Part shown: positions 1 through 9,186 of the stretch, piece by piece
How the letters are laid out: each line of letters opens with the position of its first letter
Position numbering within the stretch: position 1 is the stretch's first letter
Origin: Pseudoalteromonas marina
Lineage (GTDB): Bacteria; Pseudomonadota; Gammaproteobacteria; Enterobacterales; Alteromonadaceae
Reading direction: 5' to 3'
DNA length: 64,000 nt
Assembly (NCBI RefSeq): GCF_000238335.3
Contig: NZ_AHCB03000005.1
Span: forward strand, 744,001 to 808,000
Translations under genes and position numbers: made by a program
Notes under the pieces: generated by a model
Seen by the model: only the letters and a program-made list of their open reading frames with translations
Database searches by the model: none
Told to the model about the DNA's origin: nothing

Positions 1-1355
1 TTTTGCTGTTCTTGTTGATTCAACAGCTGCTCAACTAAGGCTTGGTTATCTGCGGCTTGACTAAAATCACTTTGCAGCGTTTGAGCATGCTTATAAGCGT
101 TTATGGCCTCTTCAAGTTTGCCCGCTTTGGCAAGTGCATTGCCATAGTTATAGTAACCTGTGGCGGACTTATCTTGACCAAATGCATCTAAAGCGGCGTT
201 ATAATTGCCTTGTTTGTAAAGCGCTGCGCCTTTTAATTGGTTTGACTTCGCGTTAGCGGCTTTGTCGTATTCTTCATTTTTATAGGCGGTGAGAGCCCGT
301 TGGTCTGTATTTTTTAATAGTGTAGGGAGCTCCAATGCATACGCGTTTTGCTGAGGTAAAAAGGTAAGCAACAAAACCGCGCCTAAAAAGGCAGAGCGCC
401 TGAATAAATACAAACCAAATGGTAACAAGAGCAAAAGCCCGTAAATACCGGCATCAATACGCCACAGTGCTTGGCTTTGTGTTTCATCTTTTAATAACTC
501 ACTATTAGCCATTGGCGAAAACGTATTTATGTCGCTATTACTTGGTTGATAGCGTGCAAATTTCCCGCCACTGCGCGTTGCTAAGCTTTTTAGTTGTGAA
601 ATATTTATAGTCGGGACCACAATTTGACCGTACCGGTCTTTTAAAAAACCACCTTCAGGTAACTTTATAGGCGCACCTTGCTCTGACCCGACACCATAAA
701 TGTTGAGTCTAAATGTTGTGTTATTTATAAAGCTTGTTACATCGCTTTGTTCTTCTTGTTCTATACCATCGGTTATTAAAATAATATCGCCATCAATATA
801 ACCTGCCTGATTTAATAACTCTTTTGCCATATCTAGGCCAGCTAAAACATTAGAGCCTTTGTCGGGCATTATATCGGGGCTTAAGCTTGGAATTAAATTG
901 CTGAGTGTTGTGGCATCATTGGTTAGTGGCGATATGGTATACGCAGTGCCAGCATAAGCAACTAGCGCGGTGTCACCTTCTTTAAAAAGCTCAATCATAT
1001 CAAGGGATTTAAAACGAGCTTGCGTTAACCTGTTTGGTAAAATGTCGGTGCTGTACATTGAATAAGACATATCCATAACGATGACACGAGCACTTTTGCT
1101 TTGAAAAACGGGTACCTGTTTTTTTTCAAAGCTTGGGCCTGCACTGAATAAAACCCCTAAACTGCAAAATACAGCTATCAGCCAAAGTGGTTGGCTGGCT
1201 TTTGTGTTGGTATCACTGATGACAAATTGGGCTAAGTGCGATGCAATTAATTGCACGTCTGTGGTTTTTTTATGCTTAATTAACGCTACAAAAAATAGGC
1301 CAATTGCAGGTATAAGCAGCCATAAAATGGCAGGGCGAATAAATTCAAAATCCAT
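1..1355 (-). CDS. VWA and TPR domain membrane protein (BatB/BatC-like), 3' end outside window
   Basis: Partial gene: the start is present but the C-terminus lies beyond base 1, giving at least 451 residues. Two hydrophobic segments occur near residues 9-26 and 57-73. A von Willebrand A domain follows, with the MIDAS motif D95-M-S-Y-S99 (DxSxS). A third membrane segment comes after the VWA domain, and the last visible part is a TPR-like helical repeat region rich in Gln, Ala and Tyr-Asn. The start ATG overlaps the stop of the upstream VWA gene by one base (TAATG), so translation is probably coupled. It is the last visible gene of a MoxR/DUF58/DUF4381/VWA/VWA-TPR operon; such Bat-like operons are linked to envelope stress or chaperone-like roles, but the exact function is unknown. 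The gene is open through the window edge with no internal stop. Confidence 0.85.
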   Translation of the reverse strand, partial: MDFEFIRPAILWLLIPAIGLFFVALIKHKKTTDVQLIASHLAQFVISDTNTKASQPLWLIAVFCSLGVLFSAGPSFEKKQVPVFQSKSARVIVMDMSYSMYSTDILPNRLTQARFKSLDMIELFKEGDTALVAYAGTAYTISPLTNDATTLSNLIPSLSPDIMPDKGSNVLAGLDMAKELLNQAGYIDGDIILITDGIEQEEQSDVTSFINNTTFRLNIYGVGSEQGAPIKLPEGGFLKDRYGQIVVPTINISQLKSLATRSGGKFARYQPSNSDINTFSPMANSELLKDETQSQALWRIDAGIYGLLLLLPFGLYLFRRSAFLGAVLLLTFLPQQNAYALELPTLLKNTDQRALTAYKNEEYDKAANAKSNQLKGAALYKQGNYNAALDAFGQDKSATGYYNYGNALAKAGKLEEAINAYKHAQTLQSDFSQAADNQALVEQLLNQQEQQ

Positions 1356-2341
1356 TAGTTTGGCTCCTTTAATGCGCGCAATGTACTTAGCATCACGTTT
1401 AAGCTAATTAGTAAAATGGCAATAAGTAGCGGGTAATAAAATAATGAGCTTTGTGGGCGAAAGGTTTTTTCGTCCGCACTAATGGGCTCTAGCTTATCAA
1501 GCTCTGCGTAAATCTGTTTGAGGCCCGCTACATCCTTGGCTCTAAAGTAAAGGCCGCCGGTATCGTCAGCTATATTTTTTAGTAGGCGCTCATCTAAATT
1601 ACTTCCGCCTGAGCCACCCATATTAAATAGGCTAAAGCCACGTGGGTTATCAGAGCCGACACCTATGGTATAGACTTTAATGCCCTCTTCCCGGGCGAGT
1701 AATAATGCGTCGTCAGGGTTTAGGTTACCTGCAGTATTTTGCCCGTCGGTTAATAGCACGACGATTCGGTTGCTGTCTTCTTTACTTGCAAAACGTTTAA
1801 CCGATAAACCAAGTGCATCGCCAATAGCTGTAGCGCGGCCAACTAAACCTATTTGTGCTTCGTTAAGCATTTTAGTTACCGTTTTTAAATCGCGCGTTAA
1901 AGGTGTTTGTAAAAACGCCGTATCGCCAAACAAAATAAGTCCAAGTCTGTCGCCAGTGCGTTGTTCTATAAAGTCGCTAAGTACTGCTTTTACCATTGTT
2001 AAGCGGTCAACATATTGACCATTGTAGGCCATATCCTGTTCGGTCATCGAGCCAGATAAATCCACCGCAAGCATGATATCTCGGCCTTCATTTGGCAACA
2101 AAATAGGCTCGTCTAACCACGTGGGGTTAGCAGCTGCGCTGACAAGTAATAACCAAAGTAGCCATTCAAATAACGATAAACGACGTGATCGAGGTTCAAT
2201 ACTTTGATTACTCAAGCTGTGCTGAGCAAACCCCGGAATTCGTAAGCGAGTATTGTTAGTACTTGCTGCTGGCTTTAGTAATAAAAGCAGTAAAGGTAAC
2301 GGAAGGAGCAAAAAAAGCCATGGCCAACTAAATTCAAACAT
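1355..2341 (-). CDS. VWA domain membrane protein (BatA-like)
   Basis: 328 residues. An N-terminal leucine-rich membrane segment (about residues 7-22) and a second one (about 58-70) precede a VWA domain whose metal site is D94-L-S-G-S98. A third hydrophobic stretch near residues 303-320 anchors the C-terminus, so the VWA domain probably faces the periplasm. This is the architecture of BatA (aerotolerance operon) proteins. It overlaps the DUF4381 gene upstream by 8 bases and the next VWA gene by 1 base, consistent with one operon. VWA proteins beside a MoxR ATPase are thought to work together as a metal-dependent chaperone or insertion system; the substrate here is unknown. Confidence 0.88.
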   Translation of the reverse strand: MFEFSWPWLFLLLPLPLLLLLLKPAASTNNTRLRIPGFAQHSLSNQSIEPRSRRLSLFEWLLWLLLVSAAANPTWLDEPILLPNEGRDIMLAVDLSGSMTEQDMAYNGQYVDRLTMVKAVLSDFIEQRTGDRLGLILFGDTAFLQTPLTRDLKTVTKMLNEAQIGLVGRATAIGDALGLSVKRFASKEDSNRIVVLLTDGQNTAGNLNPDDALLLAREEGIKVYTIGVGSDNPRGFSLFNMGGSGGSNLDERLLKNIADDTGGLYFRAKDVAGLKQIYAELDKLEPISADEKTFRPQSSLFYYPLLIAILLISLNVMLSTLRALKEPN

Positions 2342-2768
2342 ATAGCGGCTCCTTTACTTTAAAGTTTTTGATTGCTTGTCGAAATTTTTCACTTAAATCG
2401 ACATTGTTATTTTCGCTACTGTACAAGCTTAAAATTTCTTGCTCAGTAAACGTGAGTCCACTGAGTGTATTAAGGGTTTCACACCACTGCTTTGTAGGTT
2501 GTGTGGCAAGGTGCTTACCGTAATATTCAACAACCAGGCGTTTTAAAATAATATGTAAATGCTGGGGGGATTGCTCTTGTTGACTTAATGATACGGCATA
2601 ACGTTTTGCTTTTTTAAATTGGTACGCTTTATAAAATGCATACACACCGGTTAAAAGCGTAATGCAAAGTAGAGCAATAATAACCCACCAAGCAGGGGCG
2701 AGTGGCCACCAATCAACTTGGTTAGGTGCTATTACATCGTGCAGGCCATCGAGTGGATTGGTTTGCAT
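2334..2768 (-). CDS. DUF4381 family membrane protein
   Basis: 144 residues with a single membrane helix (about residues 27-47, WWVIIALLCITLL...) and a charged C-terminal domain of about 95 residues. Its position between the DUF58 gene (3-base gap upstream) and the BatA-like gene (8-base overlap downstream) is the standard place for DUF4381 proteins in MoxR operons of marine gammaproteobacteria. The family has no biochemical function; it is presumed to be a small membrane partner of the VWA proteins. Assignment rests mainly on context and the one-helix-plus-soluble-tail layout. Confidence 0.75.
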   Translation of the reverse strand: MQTNPLDGLHDVIAPNQVDWWPLAPAWWVIIALLCITLLTGVYAFYKAYQFKKAKRYAVSLSQQEQSPQHLHIILKRLVVEYYGKHLATQPTKQWCETLNTLSGLTFTEQEILSLYSSENNNVDLSEKFRQAIKNFKVKEPLYV

Positions 2769-2771
2769 GGT

Positions 2772-3716
2772 TTATTTTCTCACAAGCTGCAGTTCAAGTG
2801 GTTCGGCTGCATTGAACGATATTAAATTAAGACCCGATTTAGTTAAGCGAGTAAGGCGCTTATTGAATGTATCTTCTGCATTTTTAGCAAAGCGCGCTCT
2901 AAAGGCATTATCCATTAGTGGCAAAGCAATATCTTGGCCATTTGTACTAACGCTTACAGTATTTTTATAAGCCGGTAATTGATGTTCAAATGGATCGCTA
3001 ATATGACACCCAATAAGCTCGCAATGACGGCTAAGAATTTCAAGCTGTTTGAAGCTTGCATCGTCAAGAGAACTAAAATCTGATACCAAATACACTAAGC
3101 TACCTGGCTTTGCCAAATGATTAAGTCGCTTTAGGTTATCACTAAAGTTATTGTGGGCTTTTGCATCTATTCCCCCAAGGGCTTGCTGGTGGTTAGCACA
3201 TAAATTGTGACAAAGCTTTAATACGGCTTTTTCTCGCGCGCTGGGTTTGAGCTCTAAATGAGCGTGCTGATTAAATACAATGCCGCCAATTCTGTCGCCA
3301 CGCTGGCAGGCAGACCATGCAACTAAAGCACTAATGTGCGCAGCTTGCACTGACTTAAGCAAGAGCTTTGAGCCAAATAACATCGAGTTTGAAAAATCGG
3401 TAAATACAAATACAGGACGTTCTTTTTCTTCTTGAAAAAGTTTTGTATGGGTTTCGCCTGTCCGCGCTGTAACTCGCCAGTCAATTGAACGAATGTCGTC
3501 ACCTTGCTGGTAATGGCGAACTTCGGCAAATTCCATACCACGGCCTTTATGCGGTGCAAGATATTGCCCTGCTAAAGTATTTTTAATTTTAACCTTAGGA
3601 GCAAGCTCAAGCAGTTGCGCTTTGGCTTTGTAATACATCAGCTCTTTTAGTGCTAAATTAACACCGTGGCTATGGCTTTGTTTCAGCCATACCTGAGGGT
3701 CTAATTGTTTATGCAT
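2772..3716 (-). CDS. DUF58 domain protein
   Basis: 314 residues, soluble. The central part carries the DUF58 hallmarks: 'GRGMEFAEVRHYQQGDDIR' followed by 'IDWRVTARTGETHTKLFQEE' near residues 57-95, and a VWA-like core beginning 'PVFVFTDFSNSM' in which the metal-site residues are D-F-S-N-S. The length is normal for the family. It lies 3 bases downstream of the moxR gene and 3 bases upstream of the DUF4381 gene, clearly in one operon. DUF58 proteins always travel with MoxR ATPases and are inferred to be their VWA-like partners; no enzymatic activity is established. Confidence 0.88.
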   Translation of the reverse strand: MHKQLDPQVWLKQSHSHGVNLALKELMYYKAKAQLLELAPKVKIKNTLAGQYLAPHKGRGMEFAEVRHYQQGDDIRSIDWRVTARTGETHTKLFQEEKERPVFVFTDFSNSMLFGSKLLLKSVQAAHISALVAWSACQRGDRIGGIVFNQHAHLELKPSAREKAVLKLCHNLCANHQQALGGIDAKAHNNFSDNLKRLNHLAKPGSLVYLVSDFSSLDDASFKQLEILSRHCELIGCHISDPFEHQLPAYKNTVSVSTNGQDIALPLMDNAFRARFAKNAEDTFNKRLTRLTKSGLNLISFNAAEPLELQLVRK

Positions 3717-3719
3717 AAA

Positions 3720-4676
3720 TTAAGGTACAGCTACCAGTTCTACAATTCGGCTAATTACTTGATCTTTAGTAATACCATCGGCTTGGGCTTCGTAGCTCAA
3801 AATAATGCGATGGCGTAGTACATTATGAACAACCGCTTGTATGTCGTCAGGGGCTACAAAGTCGCGGCCCTGTAACCATGCAAGAGCACGTGCACATTTA
3901 TCGAGCGCGATAGTGGCACGAGGGCTGGCGCCAAATTCAATCCAGCGGCCTAGTTGTTCATCTAATTGCGCGCCTTCTCGCGTAGCAATTATAAGTTGAA
4001 CCAAATACTGCTCAAGAGGCTCGGCTAAGTACAAACCTAAAATTGCTTGGCGGGCAGCAAATAAATCGCTTTGGCTAATTTTTTGTAAAACAGCTTGTTG
4101 CTCTTTTAATGCTTCACCGCGCGTTAGGCGTAAAATGTCTAGCTCGTGCTCGGCGCCCGGATAACCAATACTTAAATGTAATAAAAAGCGGTCAAGCTGT
4201 GCTTCTGGCAGCGGGTAAGTACCTTCTTGCTCTAGCGGATTTTGAGTGGCCATTACTAAAAATAAGTCGCTAAGCGGATAGGTGTTTTTTCCTACCGTTA
4301 CTTGGCGCTCAGCCATGGCCTCTAGTAATGCTGATTGTACTTTTGCTGGGGCACGGTTTATTTCATCAGCCAAAATAAGGTTATGAAATAAAGGGCCTTT
4401 CTCAAACACAAACTCGCTTGTTTGTTGGCGGTAAATATCGGTGCCAGTTACATCAGCCGGTAATAAATCGGGTGTAAACTGGACACGTTGAAACGAACCT
4501 TCAATCCCTTTTGCAAGCGCATTTACTGCGCGTGTTTTTGCAAGCCCTGGTGGGCCTTCAACTAATAAGTGGCCGTCAGCTAAAATAGCAATAAGTAGTG
4601 CTTGAGTAAGCTCTGGCTGGCCAATGATTTGTGTATCTAAGTACGTTTTTAATTGTGAAAATGCGTTAGCTGCCAT
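3720..4676 (-). CDS. MoxR family AAA+ ATPase
   Basis: 318 residues. Walker A GPPGLAKT near residue 40, Walker B 'LILADEINRAP' near residue 100, sensor-1 'VMATQNPLEQEGTYPLPEAQLDRF' region near residue 145, and a C-terminal lid domain ending 'QVISRIVELV'. MoxR ATPases act as chaperones in maturation or activation of protein complexes, usually with VWA-domain partners, several of which follow directly downstream. It is the first gene of the operon; a sigma70-like promoter is visible upstream at 4743-4771. Family identity is secure, but the client protein cannot be told from sequence. Confidence 0.93.
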   Translation of the reverse strand: MAANAFSQLKTYLDTQIIGQPELTQALLIAILADGHLLVEGPPGLAKTRAVNALAKGIEGSFQRVQFTPDLLPADVTGTDIYRQQTSEFVFEKGPLFHNLILADEINRAPAKVQSALLEAMAERQVTVGKNTYPLSDLFLVMATQNPLEQEGTYPLPEAQLDRFLLHLSIGYPGAEHELDILRLTRGEALKEQQAVLQKISQSDLFAARQAILGLYLAEPLEQYLVQLIIATREGAQLDEQLGRWIEFGASPRATIALDKCARALAWLQGRDFVAPDDIQAVVHNVLRHRIILSYEAQADGITKDQVISRIVELVAVP

Positions 4677-4742
4677 AATAAGTGGACTGTCCTCGTCAGC
4701 TGGGTTAGTACCTAAATGGGTTAGGTTGCAAATACTGACCTA

Positions 4743-4771
4743 TTTATAAGGTTTATAATAGGGTAACTCAA
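4743..4771 (-). promoter_or_regulatory. Putative sigma70 promoter of the moxR operon
   Basis: Read on the minus strand, TTGAGT (4771-4766) is followed after 17 bases by TATAAA (4748-4743). Initiation would fall about 60 bases before the moxR start codon. Spacing is ideal and the hexamers match consensus at 4-5 positions; no experimental support. Confidence 0.5.
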
Positions 4772-4910
4772 GAGTTAGACTGTATTTTTTAAAATAGTTC
4801 GTTATTTTTTAACGGTTTTTAGCGTACCACAAATCTTTGTAAATGCGTTTAAAAAAGCCTATTGTGTGATATGTAAACATGACTACTTTGTATAAATTTC
4901 AGTTTATCTA

Positions 4911-4939
4911 TTGGCTTTAGCACACGGGTTGTTTAGAAT
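4911..4939 (+). promoter_or_regulatory. Putative sigma70 promoter of fadIJ
   Basis: TTGGCT (4911-4916), a 17-base spacer, then TAGAAT (4934-4939). The predicted start near 4946 places the palindrome at 4952-4966 just downstream of +1. The remainder of the 306-base gap between moxR and fadI (4677-4982) is AT-rich and holds only this promoter, the operator and the divergent moxR promoter. Confidence 0.55.
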
Positions 4940-4951
4940 CGAGGAAAACAA

Positions 4952-4966
4952 ACAGGTCAGACCTGT
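4952..4966. promoter_or_regulatory. FadR-like operator before fadI
   Basis: ACAGGTCAGACCTGT is a perfect 15-base palindrome 16 bases upstream of the fadI start codon and immediately downstream of the predicted transcription start. Its core GGTC-A-GACC equals the central part of the enterobacterial FadR consensus (TGGTCnGACCA). A repressor bound here would block early elongation. Assignment to FadR is inference from the core match and from fadIJ being a classic fatty-acid-repressed operon; another acyl-CoA regulator is possible. Confidence 0.55.
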
Positions 4967-4982
4967 CAGCGGGAGAGCATAA

Positions 4983-6293
4983 ATGTCTGAGCAAAACATA
5001 CTAAAAACACCAAAGGGTGATCGTATTGCCATTGTAAGTGGCCTTCGTACACCGTTTGCAAAACAAGCAACAGCATTCCACCATGTACCAGCACTTGATA
5101 TGGGTAAATTAGTGGTTAACGAAATGCTTGAGCGATTAAATTTCGACAAGTCAGAAATCGATCAACTTGTATTTGGTCAAGTAGTACAAATGCCAGAAGC
5201 GCCAAATATTGCGCGTGAAATTGTACTTGGTACAGGCATGCCAGTTGGTGTTGATGCTTATTCTGTGTCACGTGCATGTGCTACCAGCTTTCAGGCAATT
5301 GCTAACGTAGCTGAGTCTATTATGGCGGGCTCTGTGAGTGTAGGTATTGCCGGTGGTGCCGATTCGTCGTCTGTATTACCTATTGGCGTAAGTAAAAAAT
5401 TGGCAGGTAGCTTAGTTGATTTAAACAAAGCGCGTACTTTAGGGCAACGCTTACAAATTTTTTCAAAGCTGCGCTTAAAAGATTTAATGCCAGTACCGCC
5501 TGCAGTTGCAGAGTACTCAACAGGCCTTTCAATGGGTCAAACTGCTGAGCAAATGGCTAAAACACATAATATTAGCCGTGAAGACCAAGATGCATTAGCA
5601 CATCGTTCACATTCACTTGCTACCCAAGCATGGGCTGATGGCAAGTTAAAAGATGAAGTTATGACGGCACATTTACCGCCATACAAAAGCTTTATTGAAG
5701 AAGATAACAATATCCGTAAAAATTCGACAGTTGAAGGTTACGCAAAGCTTAAGCCTGTGTTTGACCGTCAACATGGTTCGGTTACAGCCGCAAATGCAAC
5801 ACCACTTACAGATGGTGCCGCTGCGGTATTAATGATGAACGAAAGTAAAGCACGCGCGCTTGGTTACGAAATTTTGGGTTACGTACGTAGCTTTGCGTTT
5901 TCTGCAATTGGTGTGGAGCAAGACATGTTAATGGGTCCTGCGCATTCAACACCTATCGCATTAGACAGAGCGGGTATTACCCTTGCTGATTTAGATTTAA
6001 TTGAAATGCATGAGGCATTTGCATCGCAAGCCCTTGCGAACATGAAGATGTTTGCTTCAGACAAGTTTGCGCAAGAAAAGCTAGGTCGTAGTAAAGCAAT
6101 TGGCGAAATTAACATGGATAAGTTTAACGTGAATGGCGGTTCGCTTGCATATGGTCACCCATTTGCAGCAACAGGTGCTCGCTTAATTACACAAAGCTTA
6201 AACGAGCTTAAACGTCGTGGTGGCGGTTTAGCATTAACAACAGCATGTGCTGCTGGTGGTTTAGGTGCAGCCTTTGTATTGGAGAGCGCGTAA
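4983..6293 (+). CDS. fadI: 3-ketoacyl-CoA thiolase FadI (acetyl-CoA C-acyltransferase)
   Basis: 436 residues, full length for FadI. It catalyses the last step of fatty-acid beta-oxidation, cleaving 3-ketoacyl-CoA with CoA to acetyl-CoA and a shortened acyl-CoA. The nucleophilic cysteine is in '[11 protein letters not shown]' near residue 98, the catalytic His in '[10 protein letters not shown]' and the second Cys in '[12 protein letters not shown]' near the C-terminus, the three thiolase signatures. An RBS-like GGGAGAG precedes the ATG. The stop codon overlaps the fadJ start by one base (TAATG), so the two subunits of the complex are co-translated. FadI rather than FadA is indicated by length and by the fadI-fadJ gene order. 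Confidence 0.95.
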   Translation: MSEQNILKTPKGDRIAIVSGLRTPFAKQATAFHHVPALDMGKLVVNEMLERLNFDKSEIDQLVFGQVVQMPEAPNIAREIVLGTGMPVGVDAYSVSRACATSFQAIANVAESIMAGSVSVGIAGGADSSSVLPIGVSKKLAGSLVDLNKARTLGQRLQIFSKLRLKDLMPVPPAVAEYSTGLSMGQTAEQMAKTHNISREDQDALAHRSHSLATQAWADGKLKDEVMTAHLPPYKSFIEEDNNIRKNSTVEGYAKLKPVFDRQHGSVTAANATPLTDGAAAVLMMNESKARALGYEILGYVRSFAFSAIGVEQDMLMGPAHSTPIALDRAGITLADLDLIEMHEAFASQALANMKMFASDKFAQEKLGRSKAIGEINMDKFNVNGGSLAYGHPFAATGARLITQSLNELKRRGGGLALTTACAAGGLGAAFVLESA

Positions 6294-8512
6294 TGACAGA
6301 TTCAGTATTTAATTTAGCGGTAGACGAAAATAAAATTGCCGTTGTAACGATTGACGTGCCGGGTGAAAAAATGAATACCCTGCGTGACTCGTTTGCAGAC
6401 GATTTAAAAGCATTACTTACGCAAGCACAAGAACATGCTGTTAAGGGCATGGTTTTTATCAGCGGTAAAAGCGATAACTTTATTGCAGGCGCTGACGTAA
6501 AGATGCTTGATAGCGTAGAAAAACGTGAAGATGCACTTGCTATTAGCGAGCTGTGTCATCAAGCTTTTTTTGATATGAAAAAACTACCATACACTACAGT
6601 AAGTGCCATTCATGGCGCTGCGCTTGGTGGTGGTTTAGAGTTTGCATTAGCGTGTGATTACCGTGTTGGTACAGATAGCGATTTAACTAAAATTGGCTTA
6701 CCTGAGGTTCAACTAGGTTTATTACCAGGTGGCGGTGGTACGCAGCGTTTAACTAAAATAGTGGGTATTCAAAAAGCACTTGAATGGATGCTAACTGGTA
6801 AGCAAATTCGTCCTAAGCAGGCAAAAAAAGCCGGTGTTTTAGATGATTGCGTACCGCAAAGCGTACTTTTAAAAGTGGCAAAAGAGTTTGCTGCCAAGAA
6901 AAAGCCTCAAACTAAAGAGCCAAAGCTCGATAAAGTAAGCAAGCTATTAGAGTCAAACCCATTTGGTCGTAACTTTATCTTTAAAAAAGCAAAAGAAAAC
7001 GTACTGAAAAAAACGGGCGGCCATTACCCAGCGCCATTGGCTATTATAAAAGCAGTACGAGCGAGCGTTGAGCTTGATGAGCTTAAAGCATATAAAACCG
7101 AGGCAGAAGGGTTTGCAACGCTTGTTATGAGTGAGCAATCTAAAGCGCTTCGTGGTTTATTTTTTGCAACCACCGAAATGAAAAAAGAGTGGCGCAACGA
7201 TGACGCGCCAGCAGTGACTAAAACTGCCGTGTTAGGTGGCGGGCTGATGGGCGCTGGTATTGCCCATGTAAGTGCTGTAAAAGCGAAAGTGCCTGTTCGT
7301 ATTAAAGATGTCGCAGAGCAAGGCATTAGCAATGCGATGAACTACACCTACAAAATTCTTGATAAGCGCCTTAAGCGCCGCATTATGTCTAAAGCAGATA
7401 TGCAGTTAACAATGAACCGTATCACCGGTACAACTGACTACAGTGGCTTTAAACACATTGATTTAGTTATTGAAGCGGTATTTGAAGACTTAGCACTTAA
7501 GCAAGGTATGGTTGCAGACGTAGAACAGCAATGCCAAGAGAATACAATTTTTGCGAGTAATACGTCATCGTTGCCTATTTCTCAGATTGCGGCAAATGCT
7601 ACACGTCCTGAAAACGTAATTGGCTTGCATTACTTCTCTCCAGTAGAAAAAATGCCACTGGTTGAAATTATTCCGCACGAAGGCACGTCTCAAGAGACAA
7701 TTGCACGTGTTGTTAATTTTGCGCGTAAGCAGGGTAAAACGCCAATTGTTGTTAAAGACATGGCAGGTTTTTATGTAAACCGCATACTTGCACCTTACTT
7801 AAATGAAGCGGCTAACTTAATGCTTGCTGGTGAGCCAATTGAAAAAATTGATGCAGCCCTTGTTGAGTTTGGTTTCCCAGTAGGTCCGCTTGCATTACTT
7901 GACGAAGTAGGTATTGATATTGGCTCTAAGATCGCACCTATTCTTGAAAAAGAATTAGGAGAGCGCTTTAAAGGACCTGATGCCTTTTCACGTATGATTG
8001 ATTCAAAACGCCTTGGCCGTAAAACGGGTCGTGGTTTTTATGATTACGAGAAAAAAGGCAAAAAAGTTGACGAGTCAGTGTACGAGTTGCTGGGTGTAAC
8101 GCCTAATTCACGTTTAAACAAAAGTGAAATTGCTCAGCGTTGTGTAGCGCAAATGCTTAATGAAGCTGCGCGTTGTTTAGATGAGGGCATTATTGCAAGC
8201 CCACGTGATGGTGATATTGGCGCTATTTTTGGTATTGGCTTCCCGCCATTCCTAGGTGGTCCATTTAGCTACATGGATAAACTCGGTACGAGCAAAGTAA
8301 GTTCGGATATGTCTACGCTTGCTAATAGCAACGCTATATTTGCACCCTGTGAGTCGTTAGTATCAATGGCTGAGTCAGGTGAAACGTTTTATGGCGAGAA
8401 GCCAACACAAAACGAAACTGTTGCTGAAGTAGTAAAGCTAGAAACATCAGAGCAAGAAGCAGACGTTGTGCCTGAAGAGCAATCAGACGTTGCTAAAGAT
8501 GACACTAAATAA
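6293..8512 (+). CDS. fadJ: Fatty-acid oxidation complex subunit alpha FadJ
   Basis: 739 residues from the ATG that overlaps the fadI stop; an in-frame upstream ATG at 6245 lies inside fadI and is not credible. The N-terminal crotonase domain (oxyanion loop and 'GAALGGGLEFALACDYRV' near residue 110; 'GLLPGGGGTQRL') has enoyl-CoA hydratase activity. A Rossmann dinucleotide-binding motif 'LGGGLMGAGIA' near residue 315 opens the 3-hydroxyacyl-CoA dehydrogenase domains, which contain 'NVIGLHYFSPVEKMPLVE'. It works with FadI in the cytoplasm. An acidic tail of about 30 residues after the last domain is variable. A rho-independent terminator follows, closing a two-gene operon. Confidence 0.95.
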   Translation: MTDSVFNLAVDENKIAVVTIDVPGEKMNTLRDSFADDLKALLTQAQEHAVKGMVFISGKSDNFIAGADVKMLDSVEKREDALAISELCHQAFFDMKKLPYTTVSAIHGAALGGGLEFALACDYRVGTDSDLTKIGLPEVQLGLLPGGGGTQRLTKIVGIQKALEWMLTGKQIRPKQAKKAGVLDDCVPQSVLLKVAKEFAAKKKPQTKEPKLDKVSKLLESNPFGRNFIFKKAKENVLKKTGGHYPAPLAIIKAVRASVELDELKAYKTEAEGFATLVMSEQSKALRGLFFATTEMKKEWRNDDAPAVTKTAVLGGGLMGAGIAHVSAVKAKVPVRIKDVAEQGISNAMNYTYKILDKRLKRRIMSKADMQLTMNRITGTTDYSGFKHIDLVIEAVFEDLALKQGMVADVEQQCQENTIFASNTSSLPISQIAANATRPENVIGLHYFSPVEKMPLVEIIPHEGTSQETIARVVNFARKQGKTPIVVKDMAGFYVNRILAPYLNEAANLMLAGEPIEKIDAALVEFGFPVGPLALLDEVGIDIGSKIAPILEKELGERFKGPDAFSRMIDSKRLGRKTGRGFYDYEKKGKKVDESVYELLGVTPNSRLNKSEIAQRCVAQMLNEAARCLDEGIIASPRDGDIGAIFGIGFPPFLGGPFSYMDKLGTSKVSSDMSTLANSNAIFAPCESLVSMAESGETFYGEKPTQNETVAEVVKLETSEQEADVVPEEQSDVAKDDTK

Positions 8513-8530
8513 CGTTTAGCACGTATTAAA

Positions 8531-8557
8531 AAACCGCATTTTATATGCGGTTTTTTT
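8531..8557 (+). terminator. Rho-independent terminator after fadJ
   Basis: AAACCGCAT (8531-8539) pairs with ATGCGGTTT (8545-8553) around a 5-base loop and runs into a T tract. Confidence 0.85.
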
Positions 8558-8596
8558 GTGTCCTAACTAGGCTAAGTAACAGGCTTATAAGTAAGC

Positions 8597-8992
8597 TTAA
8601 TCAGCATTTAAATGTTGCGCTATCATGTTACGGTCTTTTTCAGGCATGTTTTCCACGACTAAATTAAACGAATTATCAATCATGCGTTCAATTTCACCTT
8701 GGGGGATTGAACCGTCTAAAATAACCGTATTCCACAAACGCTTATTCATGTGGTAGCCGGGGATAACCGCGGGGAAAATATCGCGTAACGAAAGTGCCTC
8801 ATCGGGATCACACTTTAAATTAAGCCACCAAATCACTTCACCGTTTTCGTTTGTTTCACCATCGTTACCAACAGCAAGTGTGGCGAACATTTTATGATTC
8901 ACTTTATAGACATCAACCTCTTGAGCAAATGGTTTTGTAACCAACACAAGTGGCTTTTTGATTAAATACTCATGTACTTTTATTTGATCCAT
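8597..8992 (-). CDS. MmcQ/YjbR family protein
   Basis: 131 residues, full length for the MmcQ/YjbR (CyaY-like fold) family. Recognisable family pieces are 'KPFAQEVDVYKVNHKMFATLAV', 'WLNLKCDPDEALSLRD' and 'PGYHMNKRLWNTVILDGSIP', with the conserved HMNK..W signature near residues 81-88. The family adopts a double-wing DNA-binding-like fold but has no established reaction. It is a single gene, convergent with fadJ and divergent from efpL. Small and soluble; probably expressed alone. Confidence 0.85.
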   Translation of the reverse strand: MDQIKVHEYLIKKPLVLVTKPFAQEVDVYKVNHKMFATLAVGNDGETNENGEVIWWLNLKCDPDEALSLRDIFPAVIPGYHMNKRLWNTVILDGSIPQGEIERMIDNSFNLVVENMPEKDRNMIAQHLNAD

Positions 8993-9125
8993 GATCCATT
9001 CCTTGAAGTCATACTAGGTAGATACACCATAGCAGTTTTTTAATGAATTGATTATATGTATTTTAGTATAAATATAGATTTTACAAGTCAATACAAGGTA
9101 TAAGCCGTTTTAGCTCACTTTATTG

Positions 9126-9153
9126 TTGAACAAAGTTCAGTTCGTGGTATGTT
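9126..9153 (+). promoter_or_regulatory. Putative efpL promoter with embedded inverted repeat
   Basis: TTGAAC (9126-9131), a 16-base spacer and an extended -10 element TGG-TATGTT (9145-9153). The -35 hexamer is the left arm of the inverted repeat TGAAC-AAA-GTTCA (9127-9139), which could be an operator. Prediction only. Confidence 0.4.
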
Positions 9154-9186
9154 TCTGGCAATTAAAAAAAATAATAGGATTTACAC

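Noticed and set aside
6245..6292. Longer start for fadJ (16 extra residues, including three Cys and two Trp).
   Set aside because: It lies inside fadI and gives a non-conserved N-terminus; the overlapping TAATG start is standard.
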